Assembly: GCF_004791695.1 (NCBI RefSeq)
Contig: NZ_SRSO01000001.1
Location: 372,001-436,000 of the forward strand
Length of the DNA: 64,000 bases
Direction: 5' to 3'
Origin: Flavivirga rizhaonensis
GTDB lineage: Bacteria > Bacteroidota > Bacteroidia > Flavobacteriales > Flavobacteriaceae
The notes beneath the pieces are model-generated. The model was not told the origin of the DNA and did not search any database. It saw only the letters and a program-made list of their open reading frames with translations. Position 1 is the stretch's first letter, and each line of letters starts with the position of its first letter. Positions 1 to 8,891 of this stretch are shown here, in pieces. The translations under genes were made by a program, and so were the position numbers.

Positions 1-20
1 CGTCTCCGCGTCTTTGCGAG
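1..20 (-). repeat. Dispersed intergenic repeat, partial copy
   Basis: On the minus strand this reads CTCGCAAAGACGCGGAGACG. It matches, with about five changes in 20, the sequence at 7626-7645 (CTCACAAAGACGCAAAGGCG). Short repeats of this kind are scattered between genes in many Bacteroidota. The window edge cuts it, so its full length is not visible. Confidence 0.5.
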
Positions 21-158
21 TATATAATCATTATTTTCTTAAAGAAATAGAGGAGAAGGTCTTATAGCATAGCGTTCATTTTAATAAATACATTGCGTTA
101 TAAAAAATCCACAATTCAAAATACACGTCATTTAATTAACATAATATTAGTGAATTCG

Positions 159-193
159 TTGTGATGCATATTTAGTATAAATACGTAAATTTG
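159..193 (+). promoter_or_regulatory. Putative Bacteroidota-type promoter of ccsBA
   Basis: TAAATTTG at 186-193 fits the Bacteroidota -7 consensus TAnnTTTG, and a TTG lies about 24 bases upstream at 159-161, a loose -33 element. The box sits 25 bases before the ccsBA start codon. The -33 spacing is longer than usual, so only the -7 box is well supported. Confidence 0.4.
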
Positions 194-218
194 CACAACC
201 TTAAAAAGGGTTTCAATT

Positions 219-3200
219 ATGCAAAATAAGCTAACCAATATTCTCTTCTCAACACGTCTTACAGCTATTTTATTTATTGCCTTTGCAGCAGCTATGGCTA
301 CAGGAACATTTTTAGATGCTGGTCAGGAGACATCGCCAACACCATACACCAGAAATTTAATTTATAATGCTTGGTGGTTTGAAGCCATTATGGTGTTTTT
401 TCTCATAAATTTTACAGGTAATGTTTTTAGATTTCGATTGTATAAAAAAGAAAAGTGGGCGACTTTTATTTTGCATTTAGCCTTCATTTTTATATTGTTA
501 GGAGCTTTCATTACAAGATATGCCAGTTTTGAAGGTATGATGGCTATTCGGGAAGGCGCTACAGAAAACACGTTCCTATCTAGTGATACTTATATAATTG
601 GGCAAATTGTTGGTGATTATAAAATTAATGGGCAACTACAGCAACGCTATTTAGAAAGTAAGGTTGATTTTTCTGGTAGATTGGAAAACGAGTTTAAAAT
701 TGAAACCGATTATAATAAACAACCCGTTGCTATTGAATTAGAAAAATTCATAGTTAGTGCCGAAGAAGATATTGTACCAGACGAGAATGGAGAGGAATAT
801 TTAAAAATAGTTGAGGCAGGAGGAAACGGACCACATAACCACTTCTTAAAAACAGGACAAGTACAGAGTATTCATAATATTTTATTTGCATTAAATAAGC
901 CTACAGACGGTGCTATAAATATTACTTACAATAACGATGAGCTTACCATCCAATCTCCTTTTGAAGGTGAATATATGACCATGGCTACTAGAGCACAAGG
1001 AAAATTAGTAAAAGATAGTTTACAGCCCTTAATATTGCGTTCACGTTACATTATTGGCAATATGCAGATGGTATTCCCTAAACCAGTTGTTAAAGGTGTT
1101 TTTGATGTCGTTCAAAAATCAAAACTTTTAAAGAATGATGCAGATGGAGCGGTATTTAAAGTGACTGCTAATGGCGAAACAAAACGTGTTGGATTAATAG
1201 GAGGTAAAGGTATTAATGGAAACTATAAACAAATTCAGGTAGGTGGTTTAGATTTTGCATTAAAATATGGCTCTAAAGTATTGGAATTACCATTCAATAT
1301 AAAACTAAATGATTTTGAGGCAGAACGTTACCCAGGAACAGAAAAAGGATATTCTGCATATTCTAGTCAAATAACGGTTTTAGATGAAAAGGAAGGCGAT
1401 TTCGATTATAAAATCTTTATGAATAATATCTTAGATCATCGTGGTTATCGTTTCTTTCAATCTGGGTTTGATCCAGATGAAAAAGGGACTATTTTATCTG
1501 TAAACCATGATTACTGGGGGACTTTACTTACTTACATAGGTTATTTCATGCTGTATTTTGGAATGATGGCTATTCTGTTTGTAAAAGGGTCTCGTTTTGG
1601 AGATTTAAAAAATCAATTAAATAAAGTAAAAGCAAAGAAGGCAAAATTACTTACCATATTGTTATTATGTTTTGGTTTGAATATGTTTTCTCAGGAACAT
1701 TCTGCAAACGATGGGCATAATCACTCAAAGCCAACTAAAGCACAAATCGATTCTATTTTAGCTGCAAATATAGTACCTAAAACACATGCCGATGAATTTG
1801 GCCATTTGGTAATTCAGGACCTTAGTGGGCGTATGATGCCATTAAATACTTATGCATCAGAAATGTTACGTAAGTTAAGTAAACATGATGCTTACGAAGA
1901 TTTTGAAGCTAATCAAGTGTTCCTATCTATACAAGAAAGTCCAATGCTTTGGTATAATGTGCCTATCATTTATTTGAAACCAAAGAAAGCGGATTCCATT
2001 CGAAAAATGATAGGTATTCCTAAAGAAGATAAATATGCCACATTAGCAGATTTTTTTACTGAACGAGGCGAGTATAAATTAGCACCTTATTTAGAAGAAG
2101 CTTATAGAGCACAAGTACCTAACGGGTTTCAAAAAGAATTTAAAGAAGCCGATCAACGTGTTACATTGTTGTACAATTCTGTAGAGGGCATGTCTTTAAA
2201 AATTTTTCCGGTTCCTGATGATGAAAATAATAAATGGATTTCTACTTACGATTATAGACATGGTACTCATAAAATAAAAGATTCCCTGTATGGTAATTTT
2301 ATAAAGAATGGGTTTAGTGTTTATCTATATACATTAAATCAAGCAAAACAAACAGGAGATTTCTCCGAAGCCTCTAAGCTATTAAGAGCGTTCAAAAAAA
2401 CACAACACCAATATGGTGCTGAGGTTATGTTGAGTGATGATAAAGTACATACAGAGATTTTATATAACAAATATGATATTTTTAAGAAACTATTTAGCTG
2501 GTATATGTATGCAGGTAGTTTACTTTTTATATTACTCATTGTTCAAATTTTTAAAGATAAAAGTAAAGCCCTAAAGATCTCTGTGACTGTTTTTAAATTC
2601 ATCATTCTAGGGTTGTTTCTTTTACATACAGCTGGGCTAATTGTTCGTTGGTACATATCAGGGCATGCCCCTTGGAGTGATGCTTATGAATCTATGATTT
2701 ACGTAGCTTGGGCAACCATGTTTTTTGGATTGGCATTTGGACGTAAAAGTGATTTAACTATTGCGTCTACTGCATTTGTGACGTCTATGATTTTAATGAT
2801 TGCTCATTGGAATTGGATGGATCCAGCTATTGCAAACTTGCAACCTGTATTAAATAGTTACTGGCTTATGATACACGTTGCCGTTATTGTGGCAAGTTAC
2901 GGTCCTTTTACTTTAGGGATGATTTTAGGAGTTGTATCATTATTATTAATGATCTTTACGACTAAAGAAAACAAAGAAAAAATGCTTCTAAATATTAAGG
3001 AGCTTACTATTATAAATGAAATGTCTTTAACTGTTGGTTTAGTCATGCTTACCATTGGTAACTTTTTAGGAGGTATGTGGGCAAATGAAAGTTGGGGACG
3101 TTACTGGGGATGGGATCCTAAGGAAACATGGGCACTTATTAGCATCATGGTTTATGCCTTTGTTATTCACATGCGATTAGTCCCTGGACTTCGCGGACGT

Positions 3201-3404
3201 TGGTTTTTTAACTTAATGTCAATCATAGCATTTGCTAGTATTCTAATGACCTATTTTGGAGTTAATTTCTATTTAGCAGGGTTGCATAGTTATGCCAGTG
3301 GAGACCAAATTGTGAGTGTGAAATTTATTGCTATTGCTTGTGTTATAGTTGCTGTTTTAGGAGTTTTTGCTTACAGAGGCTATGCTAAATATTATAAGAA
3401 GTAG
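219..3404 (+). CDS. ccsBA: Cytochrome c biogenesis protein CcsBA (ResB-ResC fusion)
   Basis: This 1061-residue membrane protein would export haem across the inner membrane and attach it to CXXCH motifs of apocytochrome c (system II). The N-terminal third is ResB-like: membrane segments near residues 12-35, 50-70 and 85-105, then a large periplasmic region and a segment near 435-460. A second hydrophobic, signal-like stretch near 475-495 leads into another periplasmic loop. The C-terminal third (from about 760) is the multi-span ResC/CcsA part with the tryptophan-rich haem-handling motif WGRYWGWDPKETW just after residue 950. The full-length fusion is the usual form in Bacteroidota. The ATG at 219 follows a plausible promoter. 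A 52-codon gene begins 8 bases after its stop and may be co-transcribed. Confidence 0.95.
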   Translation: MQNKLTNILFSTRLTAILFIAFAAAMATGTFLDAGQETSPTPYTRNLIYNAWWFEAIMVFFLINFTGNVFRFRLYKKEKWATFILHLAFIFILLGAFITRYASFEGMMAIREGATENTFLSSDTYIIGQIVGDYKINGQLQQRYLESKVDFSGRLENEFKIETDYNKQPVAIELEKFIVSAEEDIVPDENGEEYLKIVEAGGNGPHNHFLKTGQVQSIHNILFALNKPTDGAINITYNNDELTIQSPFEGEYMTMATRAQGKLVKDSLQPLILRSRYIIGNMQMVFPKPVVKGVFDVVQKSKLLKNDADGAVFKVTANGETKRVGLIGGKGINGNYKQIQVGGLDFALKYGSKVLELPFNIKLNDFEAERYPGTEKGYSAYSSQITVLDEKEGDFDYKIFMNNILDHRGYRFFQSGFDPDEKGTILSVNHDYWGTLLTYIGYFMLYFGMMAILFVKGSRFGDLKNQLNKVKAKKAKLLTILLLCFGLNMFSQEHSANDGHNHSKPTKAQIDSILAANIVPKTHADEFGHLVIQDLSGRMMPLNTYASEMLRKLSKHDAYEDFEANQVFLSIQESPMLWYNVPIIYLKPKKADSIRKMIGIPKEDKYATLADFFTERGEYKLAPYLEEAYRAQVPNGFQKEFKEADQRVTLLYNSVEGMSLKIFPVPDDENNKWISTYDYRHGTHKIKDSLYGNFIKNGFSVYLYTLNQAKQTGDFSEASKLLRAFKKTQHQYGAEVMLSDDKVHTEILYNKYDIFKKLFSWYMYAGSLLFILLIVQIFKDKSKALKISVTVFKFIILGLFLLHTAGLIVRWYISGHAPWSDAYESMIYVAWATMFFGLAFGRKSDLTIASTAFVTSMILMIAHWNWMDPAIANLQPVLNSYWLMIHVAVIVASYGPFTLGMILGVVSLLLMIFTTKENKEKMLLNIKELTIINEMSLTVGLVMLTIGNFLGGMWANESWGRYWGWDPKETWALISIMVYAFVIHMRLVPGLRGRWFFNLMSIIAFASILMTYFGVNFYLAGLHSYASGDQIVSVKFIAIACVIVAVLGVFAYRGYAKYYKK

Positions 3405-3412
3405 TTTGTGCC

Positions 3413-3571
3413 ATGGCAAAAACAGGACGCGAGAAGAACACCAAGAATAAGTCTAAGCATTCTAAATTAATGACTCGGAAGAAAAACAAAAAGAAATCTG
3501 AAGAAGCATTAAGAAAAGATCGCTTAAAAGCGATCATTCAGAAAGCGAATTCACAAAATAATAAAGATTAA
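3413..3571 (+). CDS. Small lysine-rich protein (52 aa)
   Basis: An ATG ORF of 52 residues starts MAKTGREKNTKNK and is about one third lysine and arginine, with no membrane segment. It begins 8 bases after ccsBA on the same strand, so it is probably its co-transcribed follower. Its stop overlaps by four bases the end of the convergent HAD gene. Highly basic proteins of this size are often nucleic-acid or ribosome associated. I do not recognise the family, so the function is unknown. The tight spacing and the clean start-to-stop reading are the reasons to call it a gene. Confidence 0.6.
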   Translation: MAKTGREKNTKNKSKHSKLMTRKKNKKKSEEALRKDRLKAIIQKANSQNNKD

Positions 3572-4239
3572 TAGGAGAGGACTAATGCGTTTATTTTGTT
3601 AAATGCAATGTCCTTAAAATCTTTTATTATCATGTCAGCGATACTATAATCTTGGTTTTTAGAATGAAAACTATCAAAGCCTACGCAAAAAATATTGGCA
3701 GCTTTTGCAGCTTTCATACCATTAGTAGAATCTTCAATAACGATGCATTCGTCTTTATTAAACCCTGAAGCTTCTGTAGCTTTAATAAAAATTTCTGGAT
3801 GCGGTTTAGATGCTTTTAAATCACCGCCACTTAGTTTAGCAACAAAATATTGGTCTAAATCAAAACGTTCAAAAATTTGATTAATACTTGTCATAGCTGC
3901 AGACGATGCCAAAACCAAAGTTAATCCATTACTATGGTAGTCTTTGATTAAATCTAAAACCCCATCAATTAAAGTTAAATCCGAATTACTTTCAAAAAAA
4001 CGTTTGTAATATTTTCGTTTTAGAGCAACTAAGGATTCAGGAGTTTCTTTTAAATTAAAATGATCGCATAAGAGTTTGCAAATATTAATAGTAGATTGGC
4101 CTGTAAACGATTGATATAGCTCATCAGAAACATCAATGCCTACTTCATTAAACATATCATTATATGCTTTATTATGCATGGGTTCACTATCAATAATGAC
4201 CCCATCCATATCAAAAATAACGGCTTTTAACATCTTCAA
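3568..4239 (-). CDS. HAD-superfamily phosphatase / beta-phosphoglucomutase-like
   Basis: This 223-residue cytosolic protein is a haloacid-dehalogenase-type hydrolase. The nucleophile motif FDMDGV places Asp10 and Asp12 at the N-terminus. A helical cap follows (about 18-85), then motif II around LASSAA (threonine/serine at strand 2), a lysine in KPHPEIF, and the C-terminal EDSTNG acidic motif. The cap type and the DMDGVIIDSEP signature match the beta-phosphoglucomutase / sugar-phosphatase branch, so the substrate is probably a phosphorylated sugar or a damaged metabolite. MKMLKA allows an alternative start two codons later (4233). It converges with the small basic gene and overlaps its last four bases. 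Confidence 0.9.
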   Translation of the reverse strand: MKMLKAVIFDMDGVIIDSEPMHNKAYNDMFNEVGIDVSDELYQSFTGQSTINICKLLCDHFNLKETPESLVALKRKYYKRFFESNSDLTLIDGVLDLIKDYHSNGLTLVLASSAAMTSINQIFERFDLDQYFVAKLSGGDLKASKPHPEIFIKATEASGFNKDECIVIEDSTNGMKAAKAANIFCVGFDSFHSKNQDYSIADMIIKDFKDIAFNKINALVLSY

Positions 4240-4382
4240 TTTTTTTTACGAATATATAAGAATCACTTAATATAGCCTAGGAATCTATTTTGTAGTTTTA
4301 AATAATTTTGTAATCTTTGTAGTATGATTGTTTAAATTCACTTTCGTACTCGCAACGAGGTTCTCTCGAGCAAAAATCTACT

Positions 4383-4401
4383 AAATACATTTTATGTATT
4401 T
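4383..4401. repeat. Perfect 8-bp hairpin upstream of the MATE gene
   Basis: AAATACAT and ATGTATTT form a perfect stem around a three-base loop, 30 bases before the MATE start. It could be a 5' leader structure. There is no T-run, so it is not an obvious terminator. Confidence 0.3.
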
Positions 4402-4430
4402 GGTAATTAATTATATTTAATACAATCAAA

Positions 4431-5837
4431 ATGCAATCAAATAAAATTTCTTTAAAACAATTTTTTCAATATTTTAAAATAGCTGTAACAGGTAAAGAAC
4501 AAAACTTTACTTCAGGTAGCATTCGTCGTGCCGTATTTATGCTATCTATTCCTATGATTTTAGAAATGCTCATGGAATCTATTTTCGCCATTGTAGATAT
4601 CCTATACGTATCTAAAGTTAGTGTCAATGCAGTGGCTACTATTGGCCTAACAGAATCTGTTATTACTTTAATATATGCAGTCGCTATAGGACTAAGTATG
4701 GCTGCAACCGCCATCGTAGCAAGGCGTGTAGGAGAAAAAGATATAAAAGGCGCTTCTAATGCAGCGGTTCAAGTGATTTTTTTAGGGGTATTTGTAGCTG
4801 CTATTATTAGTGTAATAGGAATATTATACCCTAAAGAAATCTTAGGGCTTATGGGAGGCGAACCAGATCTTATTGCCGAAGGTTATGGATATACTCAAGT
4901 GCTTTTAGGCGGGAACATAACTATTATGCTATTATTTTTAATTAATGCTATTTTTCGAGGTGCTGGTGATGCTTCAGTGGCGATGTGGACGTTAATTTTA
5001 TCAAACGGGCTTAATATTATTTTAGATCCCATGTTTATTTTTGGTTTTGGTCCTATTCCTGCTTACGGCGTTGAAGGAGCAGCCATAGCAACGACGATTG
5101 GTCGTGGTACCGCTGTTATATTTCAACTAGCTATTTTATTTTTCGGATACAGTAAAATTAAAATAGAGATTAAAGATCTGGTACTTCGTGTTGAGGTCAT
5201 GTTTAATTTAATTAAAGTATCGCTTGGCGGTATTGGTCAGTTTTTAATAGGAACATCTTCATGGGTGTTTTTAATGCGTATCATGAGTGAGTTTGGTAGT
5301 GAGGTGTTAGCAGGCTATACTATTGCCATTCGTGTGATGATGTTTACTTTAATGCCAGCATGGGGAATGAGTAATGCTGCTGCGACTTTAGTTGGACAAA
5401 ATTTAGGAGCTCAAGAACCCAAGCGTGCTGAATTATCGGTTTGGAAAACAGGAAAATATAGTGCTATTTTTATGGGAATAGTATCCATTATTTATTTAGT
5501 GTTTGCTCCTCAAATAATCGTACTATTTAATGCCACTCCAGATGTGGTTAAATATGGAAGCTTGTGCTTACGAGTCATTGCAGCGGGCTATATTTTTTAT
5601 GGTTATGGAATGGTAGTGATTAATGCTTTTAACGGAGCAGGAGATACCAAAACACCAACATATATCAATTTTGTATGTTTTTGGTTGTTACAATTACCTT
5701 TTGCTTATGTGATGGCCATTACTTTAGATTTTGGACCATCGGGGGTATTTTGGGCTATTACTTTAGCCGAGATATTAATAGCAGTAGTTGCTATTGTTTG
5801 GTTTAAAAAAGGACATTGGAAAACAGTTAAAGTCTAG
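4431..5837 (+). CDS. MATE-family multidrug/metabolite exporter
   Basis: This inner-membrane transporter of 468 residues has about twelve hydrophobic segments in two similar halves, the usual size and plan of MATE antiporters, which use Na+ or H+ gradients to expel cationic drugs or metabolites. The N-terminal half holds MLSIPMILEMLMESIF (about residues 38-53), typical of the family, and the second half repeats the fold from about residue 260. The C-terminal INAFNGAGDTKTPT is a common MATE signature. It begins at an ATG with a leader that contains a small hairpin. A DUF1801-like gene follows 32 bases after its stop and a VOC gene after that, so the three may form an operon. The substrate cannot be told from the sequence. 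Confidence 0.93.
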   Translation: MQSNKISLKQFFQYFKIAVTGKEQNFTSGSIRRAVFMLSIPMILEMLMESIFAIVDILYVSKVSVNAVATIGLTESVITLIYAVAIGLSMAATAIVARRVGEKDIKGASNAAVQVIFLGVFVAAIISVIGILYPKEILGLMGGEPDLIAEGYGYTQVLLGGNITIMLLFLINAIFRGAGDASVAMWTLILSNGLNIILDPMFIFGFGPIPAYGVEGAAIATTIGRGTAVIFQLAILFFGYSKIKIEIKDLVLRVEVMFNLIKVSLGGIGQFLIGTSSWVFLMRIMSEFGSEVLAGYTIAIRVMMFTLMPAWGMSNAAATLVGQNLGAQEPKRAELSVWKTGKYSAIFMGIVSIIYLVFAPQIIVLFNATPDVVKYGSLCLRVIAAGYIFYGYGMVVINAFNGAGDTKTPTYINFVCFWLLQLPFAYVMAITLDFGPSGVFWAITLAEILIAVVAIVWFKKGHWKTVKV

Positions 5838-5869
5838 CAAATTATTGCTTGTTAGGAGCTTTATGGTTT

Positions 5870-6223
5870 ATGGTAAAGGAAACAGATACATATTATCTAA
5901 ATATAAGTGAGCCTAATAGATGTACTTTGCTGGCACTAAGAGATGTTATTTTAGATCTGGATGAAACGATTATTGAGTTTTTAAAACATAAAATACCTTG
6001 CTTTGAATATGGGGGTAAGGTATTTTGCTATTTATGGATTGATAAAGAAACAAATAAGCCTTGTATTCTTATGCAGGAAGGAAAAAAACTTAATCATCTG
6101 GATTTAGAAAAAACAAAACATAAACAAATTGAAATTTTTAGAATAAACCCAAATGAAGATTTACCAATTAAAAAGATTATTTCAGTTTTAAATACAGGAT
6201 TAGAATTTCTTAAAAAAGAATAA
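5870..6223 (+). CDS. DUF1801 / YdhG-like protein
   Basis: About 117 residues from the ATG at 5870 (MVKETDTYYL). An upstream TTG in frame at 5849 would add seven residues that do not look conserved, so I prefer the ATG, which also has AGGAG shortly upstream. The sequence fits the DUF1801 fold: helix, then KIPCFEYGGKVFCYL strands, LWIDKE, and a C-terminal helix. Members are small cytosolic proteins of unsettled function, with a frataxin-like fold. It lies between the MATE exporter and a VOC protein (6-base gap), an arrangement that suggests co-transcription but says little about its job. Confidence 0.75.
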   Translation: MVKETDTYYLNISEPNRCTLLALRDVILDLDETIIEFLKHKIPCFEYGGKVFCYLWIDKETNKPCILMQEGKKLNHLDLEKTKHKQIEIFRINPNEDLPIKKIISVLNTGLEFLKKE

Positions 6224-6229
6224 AACAAC

Positions 6230-6658
6230 ATGGAACAAAGATTAACAATAGTCGGATTGGGAGTGAACGATTTAGAGGTCTCAAATGATTTTTATGAAAA
6301 TAAATTTGGTTGGAAAAAAATGAAATCGAGTAACAACGATATTTCTTTTTTTCAATTAAATGGGCTTTTACTGTCGCTTTATCCAAGAGAGAAATTAGCA
6401 GAAGATGCTGGGGTTAGTCATGAAGGAAATGGCTTTAAAGCATTTTCTTTAGCTTTTAATACCAGAACCAAGGGAGAAGTAGATGAATTAATTCAAACAT
6501 TGGAGGCGAAAGGAGTGAATATTGTAAAACAACCAGAAAGTGTTTTTTGGGGAGGTTATAGTAGTTATATTTCAGATCCAGACGGGAATCTATGGGAAAT
6601 TGCTTTTAACCCTTATTTACCTTTAGATGAAAAGGGAAATACAGTTGAAGAAGCGTAG
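6230..6658 (+). CDS. VOC-family (glyoxalase/bleomycin-resistance-like) protein
   Basis: A 142-residue protein of the vicinal oxygen chelate superfamily with two beta-alpha-beta-beta-beta halves. Family hallmarks seen are the opening GLGVNDLEVSNDFYENKFGWK, the central GVNIVKQPE, and the closing YISDPDGNLWEIAFNP, whose glutamate is the usual metal ligand. The first-half ligand position is not a clear His or Gln, so catalysis is uncertain and it could be a binding protein. It starts 6 bases after the DUF1801 gene and is probably the last gene of that small operon. Confidence 0.85.
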   Translation: MEQRLTIVGLGVNDLEVSNDFYENKFGWKKMKSSNNDISFFQLNGLLLSLYPREKLAEDAGVSHEGNGFKAFSLAFNTRTKGEVDELIQTLEAKGVNIVKQPESVFWGGYSSYISDPDGNLWEIAFNPYLPLDEKGNTVEEA

Positions 6659-6790
6659 CCTGTTTAAATTAAAATAAAGACCATCAAAACGTATTGAAAT
6701 ATTGTTTTCACAATTATGTGATCAATTTATGATTAGAAGAAATTAGTCCAAACTGAAAATTTAGATATTACAGGAGGTAGTCAGCAAAGA

Positions 6791-7498
6791 TTATAATTCG
6801 TTAATAAAGGCTACCGAATGACAAGCAACAATAGCAGCTGTTTCTGTACGTAATCGGGTTTCCCCTAGAGTTACAGGTGAGAAGTTTTTTTGAAGAGCTT
6901 GTTCGATTTCTTTAATGCTAAAATCGCCTTCAGGTCCAATTAAAATAGTAATGTCTTGTTTTGGTTTTAACGCTTCTTTTAAAGATGTTCTATGGGTTTC
7001 TTCACAATGTGCAATGAATAAATCACCTTTAAAATCTTGTTTTATAAAGGTTTTAAAAGGAATAGCCTCATTTAATGTTGGTAAATAACAATTTAGAGAC
7101 TGTTTCATTGCTGATTGTAAAATACGTTCAAAACGTTCTGGTTTAATGACTTTACGCTCACTATGATCACAAAAAATAGGTGTAATGCTATCGATACCTA
7201 TTTCGGTAGCTTTTTCTAAAAACCATTCGTAACGATCGTTCATTTTTGTTGGTGCTACTGCTAAATGTAAGTGATAACCCCTTTTTGATTGTTGAGATTT
7301 AGAAACAATAGTAGCTATACACTTATTGGTATTTGGTATGGTAACTTCAGCTGTAAACAACCACCCACAACCATTTGTAATATGCAATATATCTCCAACA
7401 TTCTTTCGTAAGACTTTTACGATATGTTTGCTTTCTTCTTTAGGAAAAGAAAACTGCGTAGTACTGTCTGTAATCTCTGAATTGTAAAATAATTGCAT
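6791..7498 (-). CDS. rsmE: 16S rRNA (uracil1498-N3)-methyltransferase RsmE
   Basis: A cytosolic SPOUT-class methyltransferase of 235 residues that methylates U1498 of 16S rRNA with S-adenosylmethionine. The N-terminal PUA-like barrel (about 1-70) contains the typical EESKHIVKVLRKNVGD. The C-terminal knotted domain contains MNDRYEWFLEKATEIG, then ILIGPEGDFS and LGETRLRTETAA, the SAM-binding knot motifs of RsmE. Length and motifs are normal for the family. It lies downstream of tsaD on the same strand, 206 bases away, but the gap is filled by repeats, so tight co-transcription is doubtful. Confidence 0.95.
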   Translation of the reverse strand: MQLFYNSEITDSTTQFSFPKEESKHIVKVLRKNVGDILHITNGCGWLFTAEVTIPNTNKCIATIVSKSQQSKRGYHLHLAVAPTKMNDRYEWFLEKATEIGIDSITPIFCDHSERKVIKPERFERILQSAMKQSLNCYLPTLNEAIPFKTFIKQDFKGDLFIAHCEETHRTSLKEALKPKQDITILIGPEGDFSIKEIEQALQKNFSPVTLGETRLRTETAAIVACHSVAFINEL

Positions 7499-7704
7499 AA
7501 AGCTAAGATAGAAAAGGATTTACGATTTACAATTACGGATTTTTGATTTTTTGAGCTATTTATATAGCAAACTATACTGATTACCATACAAAGCCAATTG
7601 AGACTGAACACCGAATACTAATTTCTCACAAAGACGCAAAGGCGCAAAGAAAAAATCGAGAACAACAATACCAAGTACTGCCAACTTAAACTGAACACTG
7701 CCAA
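7499..7704. repeat. Repeat-bearing gap between tsaD and rsmE
   Basis: This spacer contains TTTCTCACAAAGACGCAAAG (from 7622), continuing GCGCAAAGAAAAA, which matches the element at 1-20 in the opposite orientation. On either side are related stretches ACTGAACACCGAATACT (7603) and ACTGAACACTGCCAACT (7690). Short families like these are common in Bacteroidota spacers. No gene is visible. Confidence 0.5.
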
Positions 7705-8727
7705 CTATATTTTAAGCCTAGCAGAAGCCATAACATCTTGTTCAGCAAAATCTCCTTCTAAGTATTTTAAGTAACCAACAATAGCTATCATAGCAGCATT
7801 ATCTGTGGTAAATTCAAATTTTGGTACGTAGGTAGTCCATCCAAATTTTTGTTCCCCATCTTTTAAAGCTTGACGGATACCAGAATTTGCAGAAACCCCG
7901 CCACCAATAGCAATTTGTTTAATGCCCGTTTGTTTTGTGGCAAGTTTTAATTTCTCAATTAGAATGCCAATGATGGTATATTGAATGGAAGCACAAATAT
8001 CGTTTAGGTTTTCTTCAATAAAATTAGGATTTGCTTTTACTTTCCGCTGAACAAAATAAAGAATCGCCGTTTTTAAGCCAGAAAAGCTAAAGTTTAAGCC
8101 ATCAACTTTTGGTTTTGTAAATTGATACGCTTTTGGGTTTCCTTTTTGTGCACGCTTATCAATTTCTGGTCCCGCTGGATATCCTAAACCAAGAATTTTT
8201 CCACTTTTATCATAAGCTTCTCCCACAGCATCATCTATGGTTTCACCGATAACGGTCATATCAAAATGACTTTTTACTTCAACAATCTGGGTGTGTCCGC
8301 CCGAAATAGTCATTGCGATAAAAGGAAACGAGGGTTTTTCAAAACCTTCTTCATCTATAAAATGCGCTAAAATATGTGCTTGCATATGATTCACATCTAT
8401 TAGTGGAATATTCAAACCATAAGCTAAAGATTTAGCAAAGGAGGTTCCTACTAATAAAGACCCCATTAAACCTGGACCACGAGTAAATGCAATAGCGTGT
8501 AGCTGATCTTTAGATATACCTGCTTTTTTCAATGCTTGGTGTACTACAGGAACAATATTTTGTTGGTGTGCTCTGGATGCTAATTCTGGCACCACACCAC
8601 CAAACTCTTCATGTATTTTTTGACTTGCCACAACATTGCTTAAAATTTTCCCGTTGTGTATTATAGCTGCAGCTGTATCATCGCATGATGACTCAATTCC
8701 CAGAATGTAAATATTTTGTGGAGACAT
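7705..8727 (-). CDS. tsaD: tRNA N6-adenosine threonylcarbamoyltransferase TsaD
   Basis: This 340-residue ASKHA-fold enzyme transfers the threonylcarbamoyl group to A37 of ANN-decoding tRNAs, working with TsaB and TsaE. Visible are the N-terminal GIESSCDDTAAA phosphate loop, the metal-binding HMQAH (His114 and His118), TISGGHTQIVEV, and the C-terminal GGGVSANSGIR and TDNAAMIA motifs. The length is standard and the protein is complete. It is divergent from tamB; 164 bases separate the two starts and must hold both promoters. Confidence 0.97.
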   Translation of the reverse strand: MSPQNIYILGIESSCDDTAAAIIHNGKILSNVVASQKIHEEFGGVVPELASRAHQQNIVPVVHQALKKAGISKDQLHAIAFTRGPGLMGSLLVGTSFAKSLAYGLNIPLIDVNHMQAHILAHFIDEEGFEKPSFPFIAMTISGGHTQIVEVKSHFDMTVIGETIDDAVGEAYDKSGKILGLGYPAGPEIDKRAQKGNPKAYQFTKPKVDGLNFSFSGLKTAILYFVQRKVKANPNFIEENLNDICASIQYTIIGILIEKLKLATKQTGIKQIAIGGGVSANSGIRQALKDGEQKFGWTTYVPKFEFTTDNAAMIAIVGYLKYLEGDFAEQDVMASARLKI

Positions 8728-8891
8728 TAGTAAATATTAGGCACAATAATTGTTAATTTTGAAACAAAATAAAAATCTAACCTATAGTTTTTATTCGTAA
8801 GTACAAAAATAGGGTATTCTTAATTTAAATTATAATTAAAAAAGACATCAAAAAACTCTTAAAAATAGTATTAAAATTAGCTGGCATTATT